A stretch of DNA of 64,000 nucleotides from Clostridia bacterium (GTDB lineage Bacteria > Bacillota > Clostridia > Christensenellales > CAG-917). The stretch covers positions 124,001 to 188,000 of the forward strand of contig JAFZVB010000013.1 in the NCBI GenBank assembly GCA_017618055.1, written 5' to 3'. Under the pieces are notes generated by a model. It ran no database searches. It had not been told where the DNA came from and worked only from the letters and a program-made list of their open reading frames with translations. Below, piece after piece: positions 53,960 to 64,000 of the stretch (its first letter is position 1; every line of letters begins with the position of its first letter). The position numbers and the translations under genes are program-made.

Positions 53960-56815
53960 TTATTTATATAGTTCTGGATGATATTCCTTACACTTACAGT
54001 TCTTGAATTTTAATCCGCTTCCACATGGGCATGGATCATTTCTTCCTATTTCCTTTAATGAACTCTTCTTTACTTGTTGTACACCAGCATGTTCTTCCTT
54101 TGGACGTTCTACTCTTACTCTAATTCCATGTAAGTTAAGCATTGTCATAGCTGCACCAAATGGAGTCATCTTTAAGAGTGTGCTTGCTGTTTGAGAATGG
54201 ATTCCTTCTACCATTTCATCGAACATAGACCAACCTTCTTCTCTATATGATAAAACTGGGTCTCTTTGTCCATACCCACGAAGTCCAATACCATGTCTTA
54301 AAGTATCCATATCATCGATATGAGTCATCCACTTGCTATCTACAGATGTTAACAATACAACTCTTTCAACTTCACCAAAGTCATAACCTTCACCTGTTGT
54401 TGCAACTTGTTTTAGCCATGCAATGTTTTCATCGTCTCCGTGTCCTTGGTCTGAAATCATTTTGTAAATAGCTTCCAATTGTTCTTTTGTGGTTTTAATA
54501 AGATTCTCATAAGACTCGTTTGCACATTTCATAACTACATCTTTTAGTTTGTAGATATCGAAACACTCTGCGAGTTCTTTTGTCATAAGGTTGGAACCCT
54601 TTGGAACCATCTTGCCTTCAAGAGAGTTATTGAATGCTTCGTAATCCCATTCGTTATAATCTTGCTTGTAATCTGCATAGTATCCAATGATTTCTTCAGA
54701 TAAGTCATCCATCATATCGAGAACTTGTTCATGAACATCCATTCCATCCAAAACTTCTCCTCTTTGCTTGTAGATGATTTCTCTTTGTGCATTCATAACA
54801 TCGTCATAAGAAAGAACTTGTTTTCTGATAGAATAGTTTCTACCTTCAACTCTTCTTTGTGCACTTTCGATGAGTCTTGTTATTGTTCCAGATACTATTG
54901 GTTGGTCTTCTGAAATTTGCATTGTATTCATGATCATCTTTAATCTGTCTCCACCGAAGATTCTTGCTACATCATCATCACATGAAATGAAGAATTGTGT
55001 GCTACCTGGATCTCCTTGACGACCACTTCTACCTCTTAACTGATTATCAATACGTCTTGAATCATGTCTTTCAGTACCGATAATTCTAAGACCACCAGCT
55101 TCGAGTACTTGCTCTTTTTCTGCATCTGTTTGCTTTTTGAATTCTTCGTATTGTTTGTTGAAGTATTCTTTAGCTGCTAAAACGTCTGTATTGGTTGTAG
55201 GAACAAATGAAGTTGCTGCTTCGATAATTTCCTTTGAATATCCGTTAGATTCCATTCTAGCTTTTGCAGCGAACTCTGGGTTACCGCCGAGCATAATATC
55301 AGTACCACGACCAGCCATATTGGTTGCAATTGTAACTGCACCATATTTACCAGCTTGTGCAACGATTTCAGCTTCCATCTTATGGTTCTTAGCATTTAAT
55401 ACATTATGTGGAATGTGCTTGTTTCTCAACATTGTTGAGAGTTCTTCAGACTTTTCAACAGAAACTGTACCAACAAGGATTGGTTGTCCTGTTGCGTGTC
55501 TCTTTTCTATTTCTGCTACAATAGCATTGAGTTTTGCTTCTCTTGTCTTATAAATAACATCATGTTCATCTAATCTTCTAGATGGTTTATTTGGTGGGAT
55601 AGTTACAACGTCTAAAGAATAAATATCTCTAAATTCTTCTTCTTCGGTTTTTGCTGTACCTGTCATACCAGATAATTTCTTATACATTCTAAAGAAGTTT
55701 TGGTAAGTAATTGTTGCAAGAGTCTTATTCTCATTTTTAATCATTACTCTTTCTTTTGCTTCGATAGCTTGGTGTAAACCATCTGAATAACGTCTACCAA
55801 TCATAACACGACCAGTAAATTCATCAACAATAAGAATTTCTCCATCGGATACTATATAGTCTCTATCTCTTCTCATCATTTCGTGTGCTTTTAATGCATT
55901 TTGAATATGATGGTATAAGTCTGTATTTTCAAGGTCTGTAAGGTTTTCAACCTTAAAGTACTTTTCTGCCTTTTCTACACCTTCTTCTGTGAGCATGATT
56001 GTCTTCTCTTTTTCTTCTATGGTGTAGTCTGTATCTCCAGATAATGTTCTTGCAAATGAGTCTGCTCTTAAATAAAGCTCTCCACTCTTATCTCCTTTTC
56101 CGGAAATAATTAAAGGTGTTCTTGCTTCATCGATTAAGATTGAGTCTACTTCGTCTACAATTGCAAAGTTAAGTGCTCTTTGTACCTTGTCTTTCTTGTA
56201 AACAACCATGTTGTCTCTTAAGAAGTCAAAGCCAAGTTCACTATTTGTACAGTATGTAATATCTGCATTATATGCTCTCTTCTTGGATTCTGGATCCATC
56301 TCATGTACTATAACGCCAACGCTTACACCAAGGAAGTTATAAATCTTTCCCATCCAAGCTGCGTCTCTGGCTGCTAAGTAATCGTTAACTGTAACAACGT
56401 GTACACCTTCGCCAGATAAGGCTTCAAGATATGCTGGAAGAGTTGCAACTAATGTTTTTCCTTCACCAGTTCCCATTTCAGCAATTCTGCCTTGGAATAT
56501 TGCAATACCACCCATTAATTGAACTGGGAAGTGTTCCATATTCAATACTCTTCTACCTGCTTCTCTTATAACTGCAAATGCATCATTAAGAATATCATTT
56601 AACTTTTCACCATTTTTTAAACGATCTTTTAATATTCCTGTTTGAGCTTGTAGTTCTTCGTTTGTCATTGGTTCATATTTGCTTTTTAATTCGCAAATTT
56701 TAACTGCTCTTTTGCAAAGTGCTTTTACACTTCTTGCATTATCATTAAATAATCCCTTTAAACCAGGATAATAAGACTTGTATAGTTCTCTCCAATTTAA
56801 TGCTTCTGAACTCAT
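53960..56815 (-). CDS. secA: Protein translocase ATPase SecA
   Basis: The 951-residue protein has the DEAD-type motor (GEGKTLVATLPAYL, VDEVDSILIDEARTPL), the preprotein cross-linking and second nucleotide-binding domains (TNMAGRGTDI, GRSGRQGDPG), and the C-terminal zinc motif CPCGSGLKFKNCKC. It drives export through SecYEG. It is a canonical single SecA, lying 11 bp after recD2. Confidence 0.98.
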   Translation of the reverse strand: MSSEALNWRELYKSYYPGLKGLFNDNARSVKALCKRAVKICELKSKYEPMTNEELQAQTGILKDRLKNGEKLNDILNDAFAVIREAGRRVLNMEHFPVQLMGGIAIFQGRIAEMGTGEGKTLVATLPAYLEALSGEGVHVVTVNDYLAARDAAWMGKIYNFLGVSVGVIVHEMDPESKKRAYNADITYCTNSELGFDFLRDNMVVYKKDKVQRALNFAIVDEVDSILIDEARTPLIISGKGDKSGELYLRADSFARTLSGDTDYTIEEKEKTIMLTEEGVEKAEKYFKVENLTDLENTDLYHHIQNALKAHEMMRRDRDYIVSDGEILIVDEFTGRVMIGRRYSDGLHQAIEAKERVMIKNENKTLATITYQNFFRMYKKLSGMTGTAKTEEEEFRDIYSLDVVTIPPNKPSRRLDEHDVIYKTREAKLNAIVAEIEKRHATGQPILVGTVSVEKSEELSTMLRNKHIPHNVLNAKNHKMEAEIVAQAGKYGAVTIATNMAGRGTDIMLGGNPEFAAKARMESNGYSKEIIEAATSFVPTTNTDVLAAKEYFNKQYEEFKKQTDAEKEQVLEAGGLRIIGTERHDSRRIDNQLRGRSGRQGDPGSTQFFISCDDDVARIFGGDRLKMIMNTMQISEDQPIVSGTITRLIESAQRRVEGRNYSIRKQVLSYDDVMNAQREIIYKQRGEVLDGMDVHEQVLDMMDDLSEEIIGYYADYKQDYNEWDYEAFNNSLEGKMVPKGSNLMTKELAECFDIYKLKDVVMKCANESYENLIKTTKEQLEAIYKMISDQGHGDDENIAWLKQVATTGEGYDFGEVERVVLLTSVDSKWMTHIDDMDTLRHGIGLRGYGQRDPVLSYREEGWSMFDEMVEGIHSQTASTLLKMTPFGAAMTMLNLHGIRVRVERPKEEHAGVQQVKKSSLKEIGRNDPCPCGSGLKFKNCKCKEYHPELYK

Positions 56816-56826
56816 ACCGCCCTCCT

Positions 56827-59064
56827 TTATAAATTGCCGAACTCTTCTATTAACAATTGAGTCAAAAGTGAGTTGCGTTTCAATGTCTCGTTATTTGCTA
56901 TCATTTTTTGTATTGTTGGAATTGCACCAACTAATACAACTATATTCTTCGCACGAGTAACACCCGTGTACAATAAATTTCTTGTTTGCATTAAGTAACT
57001 AGCATCTAATGCTAAAACTACGTTATCAAATTCACTTCCTTGTGACTTATGAATAGTTACAGCATATGCTAGTGTGATTTCGTCTGCTTGGGAGAAAGAA
57101 TAGTTTGAGATTTTGTCATCATCGAAATGAATTGTGAATTCGTTGGTTGCATAGTTTACCTTCTCAATAATACCTACATCACCATTAAATACACCACATC
57201 CATTCTCTACATAGTGTTCATGAGTAACAAACCAAGTCATCTCATAGTCATTAACTATTTGCATAACTTTGTCGCCCTCACGATATATAACTTCTCCGTG
57301 CTTAAATTCTTTCTTTTCCTTTGAGTATGGATTCAATGCTTTTTGCAATCTTGCATTAAGTGCTGTTATTCCAGCTGTTCCTCTCTTCATTGGGCAAAGA
57401 ACATTAATGTCTCTTGGAGTACAATCTAGGAATGTTGGCAATCTATTCAAAACTAAATCCATAACTGTATTTGCAATGTCTACAGAATTGTTCTTTTCAT
57501 CATAGAAGAAGTCTGGGCTCTTATTATCTAAACTTGGCATTAATCCATTATTGATTCTATGCGCATTTACAACTATTCCGCTTGTCTCTGCTTGACGATA
57601 AATATGTGTTAAGAAGGATACTCCAAAGAACCCACTCTCGATTAAATCATGAAGAACACAACCAATACCAACAGATGGTAACTGATCCTTATCTCCAACA
57701 AGCACTAATCTTGTTCCATCTTCAAGAGCACTAATTAAATGATACATGATAGGCTCATCTAACATACTAACTTCGTCTACAATAACAACATCATATGGAA
57801 GTGGTCTATTTTCATTATAAACAAATCTCATAGTTCCACCTGCATCTACACTATATCCAAGAAGTCTATGTATAGTGCTTGCGTCACTTCCCGTTGCTTG
57901 AGACATTCTCTTTGCTGCTCTTCCTGTTGGAGCACAAAGAGCAACATCTAAACCTAAGTCTGCAAATATAGAGATAATACATTTAATGATTGTTGTCTTA
58001 CCTGTACCTGGTCCACCAGTTATAATGTGTACACCATGTTCGAATGTATCTTCTATTGCCTCGACTTGTTTTTCATGTAATTTAATTTTGTTTCTTGCTT
58101 CATATAAACTAATTGCTTCCGTTGGATCGATGTTAATTAATCTTGCTCTATCTCTTAAGTCTGCGAGCTTGGAAGCAATCTTCTTTTCAACATTATAAAT
58201 AGACTTATGCATTATAGCTGCACCCATCTTTGTCTCGTATCTTATTACAGTTCCGAGCAAAATCATGTCGCCTAATACGTCTCTTATTTTTTCGCCAATA
58301 TCTTCACTATTGACACTTAATACGTCTAAAGTCTCACGATAAAGGTCGTTTTCAAACAAAAATGCGTTTCCACTCATATTTGCAGATTTCTTTAAACAAT
58401 ATGAAATAGCCGCTTCAATTCTAAACTCAGAATCTTTCTCGATTCCAAGATTTTGTCCTATTCTATCTGCCGTTGCAAAGCCTATTCCTTCGATGTCATC
58501 TACTAACTTATATGGATTCTTTCTTACTATCTCTATACTATTTTCAAAGTAATGATTATATATTCTTAGAGACATATTAACAGATATACCGAGCTCTTGA
58601 AGGAACATCATTGTGTCTTGTAATTTCTTAAGATTCATATACTCTCTTGCAAAATTCATTGCCTTTGTAAGAGATATTCCTCTGACCTTTGCAAGCTTAA
58701 TTGGGTACTCCATAATGCTTAGAGTATCTAGTCCATATACGTCTATAATAGCCTCTGCTGTGGTTGGTCCTAAACCTTTGATAAGACCACTAGATAAAAA
58801 CTTTTTAATACCATCTAACTTGGATGGTGGCAAAATACAAATGTCCTCAGCAACTACTTGGTCCCCATAAGTTTTATTATTTCTTACTACACCAATAGCC
58901 TTGATTTGATGTCCCTCGGACACAGGAATACATGTACCAACAACAGTAATTCTTAATCCTTCTGTTGTTCGTATTTTCATTACCGTATAACCGGTTTCAT
59001 CATTGCGGTATATAACCCCAATAACTTCTCCGATAAATGTGTCTAAAGAACCATCTTTCTTCAT
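56827..59064 (-). CDS. recD2: RecD2-type ATP-dependent helicase
   Basis: The 745-residue protein has the RecD2 N-terminal OB-like and helix-hairpin-helix region (GLGPTTAEAIIDVYG, GIGFATADRIG), then a superfamily 1B helicase: Walker A GGPGTGKTT, VDEVSMLD, GDKDQLPSVG, and the C-terminal TIHKSQGSEF and TGVTRAK motifs. It unwinds DNA 5' to 3' and acts in replication and repair without RecBC. It lies after the metK terminator and probably begins the recD2-secA-prfB-tsaD string; I did not find its promoter. Confidence 0.95.
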   Translation of the reverse strand: MKKDGSLDTFIGEVIGVIYRNDETGYTVMKIRTTEGLRITVVGTCIPVSEGHQIKAIGVVRNNKTYGDQVVAEDICILPPSKLDGIKKFLSSGLIKGLGPTTAEAIIDVYGLDTLSIMEYPIKLAKVRGISLTKAMNFAREYMNLKKLQDTMMFLQELGISVNMSLRIYNHYFENSIEIVRKNPYKLVDDIEGIGFATADRIGQNLGIEKDSEFRIEAAISYCLKKSANMSGNAFLFENDLYRETLDVLSVNSEDIGEKIRDVLGDMILLGTVIRYETKMGAAIMHKSIYNVEKKIASKLADLRDRARLINIDPTEAISLYEARNKIKLHEKQVEAIEDTFEHGVHIITGGPGTGKTTIIKCIISIFADLGLDVALCAPTGRAAKRMSQATGSDASTIHRLLGYSVDAGGTMRFVYNENRPLPYDVVIVDEVSMLDEPIMYHLISALEDGTRLVLVGDKDQLPSVGIGCVLHDLIESGFFGVSFLTHIYRQAETSGIVVNAHRINNGLMPSLDNKSPDFFYDEKNNSVDIANTVMDLVLNRLPTFLDCTPRDINVLCPMKRGTAGITALNARLQKALNPYSKEKKEFKHGEVIYREGDKVMQIVNDYEMTWFVTHEHYVENGCGVFNGDVGIIEKVNYATNEFTIHFDDDKISNYSFSQADEITLAYAVTIHKSQGSEFDNVVLALDASYLMQTRNLLYTGVTRAKNIVVLVGAIPTIQKMIANNETLKRNSLLTQLLIEEFGNL

Positions 59065-59080
59065 TTTGCCTCTTTTAGAT

Positions 59081-59118
59081 AAAAATATAGAGGGCGTTAC
59101 TATATAGTTGCCCCCTAT
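59081..59118 (-). terminator. Terminator of metK
   Basis: ATAGGGGGC/GCCCTCTAT forms a 9-bp stem with one wobble, followed on the minus strand by ATTTTTAT. Confidence 0.75.
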
Positions 59119-59133
59119 GTTATTGTTTCAGTT

Positions 59134-60309
59134 TCAAAGATTAGATTGTAATAAACCTTTAATCTCTTCTACCTTATCTGTCTTTTCCCAAGGTAATCCA
59201 TCTCTTCCGAAGTGGCCATAGTTACAGGACTTTCTATAAACTGGCTTATCCAATCCTAATCCTTTAATAATTGCCCTTGGACGTAAATCAAATACCTTTC
59301 TTACTATTTCTGCAAGTTTTTCATCTGAAACAACACCTGTTCCAAATGAATCTATTAAGATAGAAACTGGATGAGCTTTTCCTATTGCATATGCAACTTG
59401 GAGTTGAACTCTATCTGCAGCCCCAGCAGCAACTAAATTCTTACAAATATATCTTGCCATATATGCTGCACTTCTATCTACCTTAGTAGGATCCTTGCCT
59501 GAGAAAGCACCACCACCATGTGGACAATATCCGCCATAGGTGTCTACTATAATCTTTCTTCCAGTTAGACCACTATCTGCAGCTGGTCCACCTAATACAA
59601 AGTTCCCTGCTGGATTAATGAAGAATTTGGTATTATCATCTATCAATTCTTTAGGAATTGCTTCTTTAATAACCTTTTCTAAAATATCCTTTCTGAGTTC
59701 TTCTAAATCATGTGGATCATGTTGTGTTGAAACAACTACTGCATCTACTCTTACTGGCTTTCCGTCATCGTACTCAACTGTTACTTGGGATTTGCCATCT
59801 GGTCTAATGTAAGGGATTATACCGTTCTTTCTTACATAGGTTAATCTTTGTGTCACAGCGTGAGCCAAAGTGATTGGTAGAGGCATTAGGGACTCTGTTT
59901 CTGTACAAGCGTATCCGAACATCATTCCTTGGTCTCCTGCACCCAATCCTTCTTCCTCAGCGTTGTTTTCTTTGTCTGATGCATTATCTACACCATGACA
60001 AATGTCTGGAGATTGTTCATCTATAGATGTACTTACAGCACATGTTTGACTATCAAAACCCATTTCGCTTGAGTTATAACCAATATCTCTAATGACTCCC
60101 CTAACTATCTTAGGAATGTCGCTATAGTGTGTTGTAGTCATCTCGCCAAAGACAAACACCATACCTGTTGTACAACAAACTTCTATTGCACAACGGGCTT
60201 TGTTGTCTTTAGACAAAACGTCATCTAATATGGCATCTGCGATTTGGTCGCAAACCTTATCTGGATGGCCTTCTGTCACACTTTCAGATGTAAAAAGTCT
60301 TCTCTCCAT
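59134..60309 (-). CDS. metK: S-adenosylmethionine synthetase
   Basis: The 391-residue protein has the MAT motifs [16 protein letters not shown], the catalytic hexapeptide GAGDQG, and the P-loop-like GGGAFSGKD. It makes AdoMet from Met and ATP. It lies 15 bp after rpoC, so it is transcribed with RNA polymerase genes. No SAM riboswitch fits in the gap. Confidence 0.98.
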   Translation of the reverse strand: MERRLFTSESVTEGHPDKVCDQIADAILDDVLSKDNKARCAIEVCCTTGMVFVFGEMTTTHYSDIPKIVRGVIRDIGYNSSEMGFDSQTCAVSTSIDEQSPDICHGVDNASDKENNAEEEGLGAGDQGMMFGYACTETESLMPLPITLAHAVTQRLTYVRKNGIIPYIRPDGKSQVTVEYDDGKPVRVDAVVVSTQHDPHDLEELRKDILEKVIKEAIPKELIDDNTKFFINPAGNFVLGGPAADSGLTGRKIIVDTYGGYCPHGGGAFSGKDPTKVDRSAAYMARYICKNLVAAGAADRVQLQVAYAIGKAHPVSILIDSFGTGVVSDEKLAEIVRKVFDLRPRAIIKGLGLDKPVYRKSCNYGHFGRDGLPWEKTDKVEEIKGLLQSNL

Positions 60310-60324
60310 TTTTACCTCTTATTC

Positions 60325-63300
60325 TTAGAATTCTTCATCTTCCTTTTCTAAATCGATATTAACTGGAGTGATGATAGATTCCTCTTGAACTGTATCATTA
60401 TCTCTAACTTGAGCAACTGAAATGTCTTTGTAACACTTCATACCTGTTCCAGCTGGGATAAGCTTACCGATAATTACATTTTCCTTTAATCCAATTAAAG
60501 GATCTTTCTTGTTCTTAATTGCAGCGTCTGCAAGAACTGTTGTTGTTTCTTGGAATGATGCTGCTGATAAGAATGATTCTGTTGCAAGAGCAGCTTTAGT
60601 AATACCTAACAATACACGTTGAGATGCGATTGGCTTTCCACCATTTGCAAGTATCTTTGCGTTTTCTTCGTCTACTCTATAACTATCTACCAATGTTCCT
60701 GGTATGAATTGTGAATCACCTTGATCCAAAATCTTAACCTTTCTTAACATTTGACGTACGATAATTTCAATGTGTTTATCATTGATGTTAACAGATGCAC
60801 TACGATATGAAGCTTGAACTTCTTTTGTAATGTAGTCTTGAACACCTTTTGCCAAACATGCTTTGAATAAGTCTTGTGGGTAAATGTTACCTCTAGTAAG
60901 TGGTTGACCAGCTTCAACCATATCTCCGTCGTGTACTTTTATTTCTGCATCATATGAAAGTGGATATTTCTTCTCTTCTGATGCGCTCACAACTATAATT
61001 GTGTTATCTGCTTCGTCAATGACTACTTTTCCAGGTTTTTCAGAAATAACTGCCATACCTTTTGGTCTTCTTGCTTCAAACAATTCTACGACACGTGGCA
61101 AACCTTGTGTAATATCATCACCAGAAGCAACACCACCTGTATGGAAGTTTCTCATTGTGAGCTGTGTTCCAGGTTCACCAATGGATTGTGCAGCGATAAT
61201 ACCAACTGCTTCACCAATCTTAACAGATCTACCACTTGCCATATTCTTTCCATAACACTTAGAACATACACCTGTCTTTGTCTTACATGAAAGAACTGAA
61301 CGAACATTAACTACTGGAATATCTGCTGATTTTAAGCCTTTCTTTTTCCAAATATCCATATAAACTTTGTCTATTTCTTCTGCTTGGTCTTGGGAAATCA
61401 TTGAATCTGCTGGAGCAAGGATCTCACCTGTCTCTGGGTTTACAATAGCTTTAATTGTATATCTTCCTTCGATTCTTTCTCTTAATGATTCAACAATACG
61501 ATCTCCATCCATAATTGGACTGATATCAATACCCTTGTTGTCTCCACAGTCTTGTTCAAGAACGATAACACCATGAGATACGTCAACAAGTCTTCTTGTT
61601 AAATAACCAGAGTCTGATGTCTTTAATGCTGTATCAGCCATTGATTTTCTACCACCGTGTGATGAGTTGAAGTAATCCAAAACTGACAAACCTTCACGAT
61701 AGTTAGCTTTAACTGGCAATTCAATTTCTTTACCTTGTGTATCAACAACCAAGCCACGCATACCAGAAAGTTGCATGATCTGTTTCATACTTGCACGAGC
61801 ACCAGATGTTGCCATCATCATGATTGGGTTGAAGTCATCTGAATTTGCCTTCATTTCTTTCTCAAGAGCCTTGAATGCTTGTGTCCAAATATCAACTATT
61901 CTTGTATATCTTTCTTTTTCTGTTAAGAGACCTCTTTGATAACTCTTTTCTGTCTTTAAAACTAACGCATCTGTTTCTTCAACGATTCTTCTCTTTGCAT
62001 CTGGAATATGCATATCGAAAACTGATGTTGTGATAGCACCGATTGTTGAATACTTATAACCAAGTGCCTTAATGTCATCAAGAACCATAGCTGTCTTTGT
62101 TGCTTCGTGATATTTGAAGCAGTTATCTACAATTTGTCCAAGTTGTGTCTTACCAACAGCAAGTTCCTTGAATCCGAGTTCATTTTGGATTTTCATTCTT
62201 AATTTGTGAGTCTTCTTTTCGTTTTCGTCTGCGAACAATTCGAAATCTCCATCCTTATATACTTCATTAACAACTTTAACAATTGCATTGATAACTTCAT
62301 CTTTTACATCAAGATGTAAAATGCCTCTGATTTCTTTAATAAGAGCACTACTTGATTCTTTACCCTTTGCTGCGTCCCAAATTGCTTGTAATTGTTTATT
62401 TTCAATACATGAGTTTGGTCCTAATAATCCAGCAACTTCAATCATTAATCTGTTCTCTGGCTTTGTTCTATCTACAAAGTGTAAATCTTGTGGTAATGTC
62501 TTATTGAAGATGCAACGACCGATTGTTGTATGGAGCAATCTTGAAATTGGCTTGCCATTTTCATCTGTTCCTTTAACTCTAATCCAGCATAATGTTTGAA
62601 GAGTGATTTCCTTCTCTTGATATGCATGGAATGCCTCATCTTCAGATGCGAATATCTTACCTTCACCCTTTGCGCCTGGTTTTACTATTGTTAAATAGTA
62701 TGAACCAAGAATAATATCTTGTCCTGGTGAAACGATTGACTTACCATCACTTAACTTAAGAATGTTGTTTGTACATAACATTAAGATACGTGCTTCAGCT
62801 TGTGCTTCAACAGAGATAGGTACGTGTACTGCCATTTGGTCACCATCGAAGTCAGCATTGAAAGCTGTACATGCTAATGGGTGGAGTTTAATTGCTCTAC
62901 CTTCAACAAGTACTGGCTCGAATGCTTGGATACCAAGACGGTGTAATGTAGGAGCACGGTTCAATAATACTGGATGGTCTTTAATGATTTCTTCTAAGAA
63001 TCCATAAATTTGACCACTGCCTTCTGCAATAATTTCTTTTGCTTTCTTGATTGTTGAACAGATACCTTCTTGCATTAATCTTCTCATTACGAAAGGCTTG
63101 AATAATTCAAGAGCCATTTCCTTTGGAAGACCGCATTGATAAAGTTTGAGTTCTGGTCCGATAACGATAACTGAACGTCCTGAGTAGTCTACACGTTTAC
63201 CAAGTAAGTTTTGACGGAAACGTCCTTGCTTACCTTGTAAATATCTAGATAAAGACTTTAATTCTCTTCCACCTGCACCAGTTATTGCTTTTCCTCTTCT

Positions 63301-64000
63301 ACCGTTAGCGATAAGTGCATCTACGATTTCTTGTACCATACGCTTTTCGTTTCTAAGAATAAGCTCTGGAGTTGGTTGAGACTTTAATTTCTTTAAACGA
63401 TTGTTTCTTCCGATAACTCTACGATATAAGTCGTTTAAGTCTGTAGTTGCAAATCTGCCACCATCTAATTGAACCATTGGTCTTAAATCTGGTGGGAATA
63501 CTGGAAGTACATCAAGAATCATCCATTCTGGTTTGTTTCCACTAATTCTGAAAGCTTCAACAACTTCGAATTGCTTAATAGCTTTTGCTCTTTCTTGACC
63601 TGTTCTGGTTGCGATTACATCCTTAAGTCTTTCACTTTCCTTATTAATGTCGATATTGGATAAGAGCTCTTTAATTGCTTCTGCACCCATTCCAACTCTA
63701 AAGGAATCTCTGGCATATTTTTCCCACAAGGTTTCGCAATCTTCAACTGAGATTACATCCATATCCTTAATCTCTGCACATGCACCCTTGTCCATAACAA
63801 TATATGCATTATAGTAGAGAACTGATTCTAATTCCTTAGGTGATAATCCTAATAATCTTCCGATAGGAGAATCGAATCCCTTTGAATACCAGATGTGTGC
63901 TACTGGAGTTGCGAGTTCAATATGTCCCATACGTTCTCTACGAACTTTAGACTTTGTGACTTCAACACCACACTTTTCACAAACTACACCCTTATATTTA
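60325..64000 (-). CDS. rpoC: RNA polymerase beta' subunit (5' end cut by window edge)
   Basis: At least 1225 residues are present. The first visible residues KYKGVVCEKCGVEVTKSKV hold the second half of the N-terminal zinc ribbon, so about 70 residues lie beyond the edge. The catalytic Mg motif NADFDGDQMAVH, the bridge helix and trigger loop region (TGGVASGDDITQGLP), and the second zinc site (CKTKTGVCSKCYG) are present. metK, not rpsL, follows after 15 bp. rpoB is expected just outside the window. Confidence 0.98.
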   Translation of the reverse strand, partial: KYKGVVCEKCGVEVTKSKVRRERMGHIELATPVAHIWYSKGFDSPIGRLLGLSPKELESVLYYNAYIVMDKGACAEIKDMDVISVEDCETLWEKYARDSFRVGMGAEAIKELLSNIDINKESERLKDVIATRTGQERAKAIKQFEVVEAFRISGNKPEWMILDVLPVFPPDLRPMVQLDGGRFATTDLNDLYRRVIGRNNRLKKLKSQPTPELILRNEKRMVQEIVDALIANGRRGKAITGAGGRELKSLSRYLQGKQGRFRQNLLGKRVDYSGRSVIVIGPELKLYQCGLPKEMALELFKPFVMRRLMQEGICSTIKKAKEIIAEGSGQIYGFLEEIIKDHPVLLNRAPTLHRLGIQAFEPVLVEGRAIKLHPLACTAFNADFDGDQMAVHVPISVEAQAEARILMLCTNNILKLSDGKSIVSPGQDIILGSYYLTIVKPGAKGEGKIFASEDEAFHAYQEKEITLQTLCWIRVKGTDENGKPISRLLHTTIGRCIFNKTLPQDLHFVDRTKPENRLMIEVAGLLGPNSCIENKQLQAIWDAAKGKESSSALIKEIRGILHLDVKDEVINAIVKVVNEVYKDGDFELFADENEKKTHKLRMKIQNELGFKELAVGKTQLGQIVDNCFKYHEATKTAMVLDDIKALGYKYSTIGAITTSVFDMHIPDAKRRIVEETDALVLKTEKSYQRGLLTEKERYTRIVDIWTQAFKALEKEMKANSDDFNPIMMMATSGARASMKQIMQLSGMRGLVVDTQGKEIELPVKANYREGLSVLDYFNSSHGGRKSMADTALKTSDSGYLTRRLVDVSHGVIVLEQDCGDNKGIDISPIMDGDRIVESLRERIEGRYTIKAIVNPETGEILAPADSMISQDQAEEIDKVYMDIWKKKGLKSADIPVVNVRSVLSCKTKTGVCSKCYGKNMASGRSVKIGEAVGIIAAQSIGEPGTQLTMRNFHTGGVASGDDITQGLPRVVELFEARRPKGMAVISEKPGKVVIDEADNTIIVVSASEEKKYPLSYDAEIKVHDGDMVEAGQPLTRGNIYPQDLFKACLAKGVQDYITKEVQASYRSASVNINDKHIEIIVRQMLRKVKILDQGDSQFIPGTLVDSYRVDEENAKILANGGKPIASQRVLLGITKAALATESFLSAASFQETTTVLADAAIKNKKDPLIGLKENVIIGKLIPAGTGMKCYKDISVAQVRDNDTVQEESIITPVNIDLEKEDEEF

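Overview
The window is a stretch of low-GC chromosome from an anaerobic Gram-positive bacterium of the Clostridia, probably an uncultured gut lineage. I infer this from the AT-rich sequence, strong GGAGG-type ribosome binding sites, near-consensus sigma-A promoters, an Rnf complex, SpoVG, a DUF4364 gene, a 2x[4Fe-4S] ferredoxin, rubrerythrin, and many lipoproteins with a VACNK-type lipobox. I found no tRNA, rRNA, CRISPR array, insertion sequence or prophage. No species can be named from this sequence alone.

Left part (1-16.6 kb): a very large surface protein runs off the left edge. Next come an acyl-CoA synthetase with a lipase-like lipoprotein, an M20 peptidase, a DUF4364 gene, and an operon of a medium-chain dehydrogenase followed by two cell-envelope proteins. 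Middle left (16.6-28.6 kb): an RNase E/G with a ROK sugar kinase, then ppx-maf-mreB-like-aldo/keto reductase, then a complete rnfCDGEAB operon for the ion-pumping ferredoxin:NAD+ oxidoreductase. Middle (28.9-38.8 kb): mostly plus-strand single genes, each with its own promoter and terminator. They are a 1495-residue modular lipoprotein, spoVG, an alpha/beta hydrolase, a ferredoxin, a metallo-beta-lactamase-fold protein, a flavin reductase-rubredoxin-rubrerythrin fusion on the minus strand, and an AAA ATPase under a promoter full of repeats.

Right part (38.9-64 kb, all minus strand): an ECF sigma factor, membrane protein and subtilase module, then the core information-processing genes. In transcription order these are rpoC-metK, recD2-secA-prfB-tsaD, an M28 peptidase, rpsL-rpsG-fusA-tuf, rpmG-secE-nusG-rplK-rplA, and rplJ-rplL. 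This is a rearranged version of the usual rpmG-secE-nusG-rplKAJL-rpoBC-rpsL-rpsG-fusA-tuf order: the rplL-rpoB junction is broken and the two halves are swapped. The sigma module sits exactly at the broken junction.

Most unusual items: (1) four 10-bp repeats at a strict 29-30 bp period through a perfect consensus promoter in front of the lone ATPase; (2) the sigma/membrane protein/subtilase module bracketed by two 45-bp near-identical copies of the rplL terminator; (3) an in-frame fusion of flavin reductase, rubredoxin and rubrerythrin that keeps an internal ribosome binding site and start; (4) a roughly 340-nt, apparently structured leader before rpsL. All functional calls are read from the sequence and general family knowledge; no database search was run.
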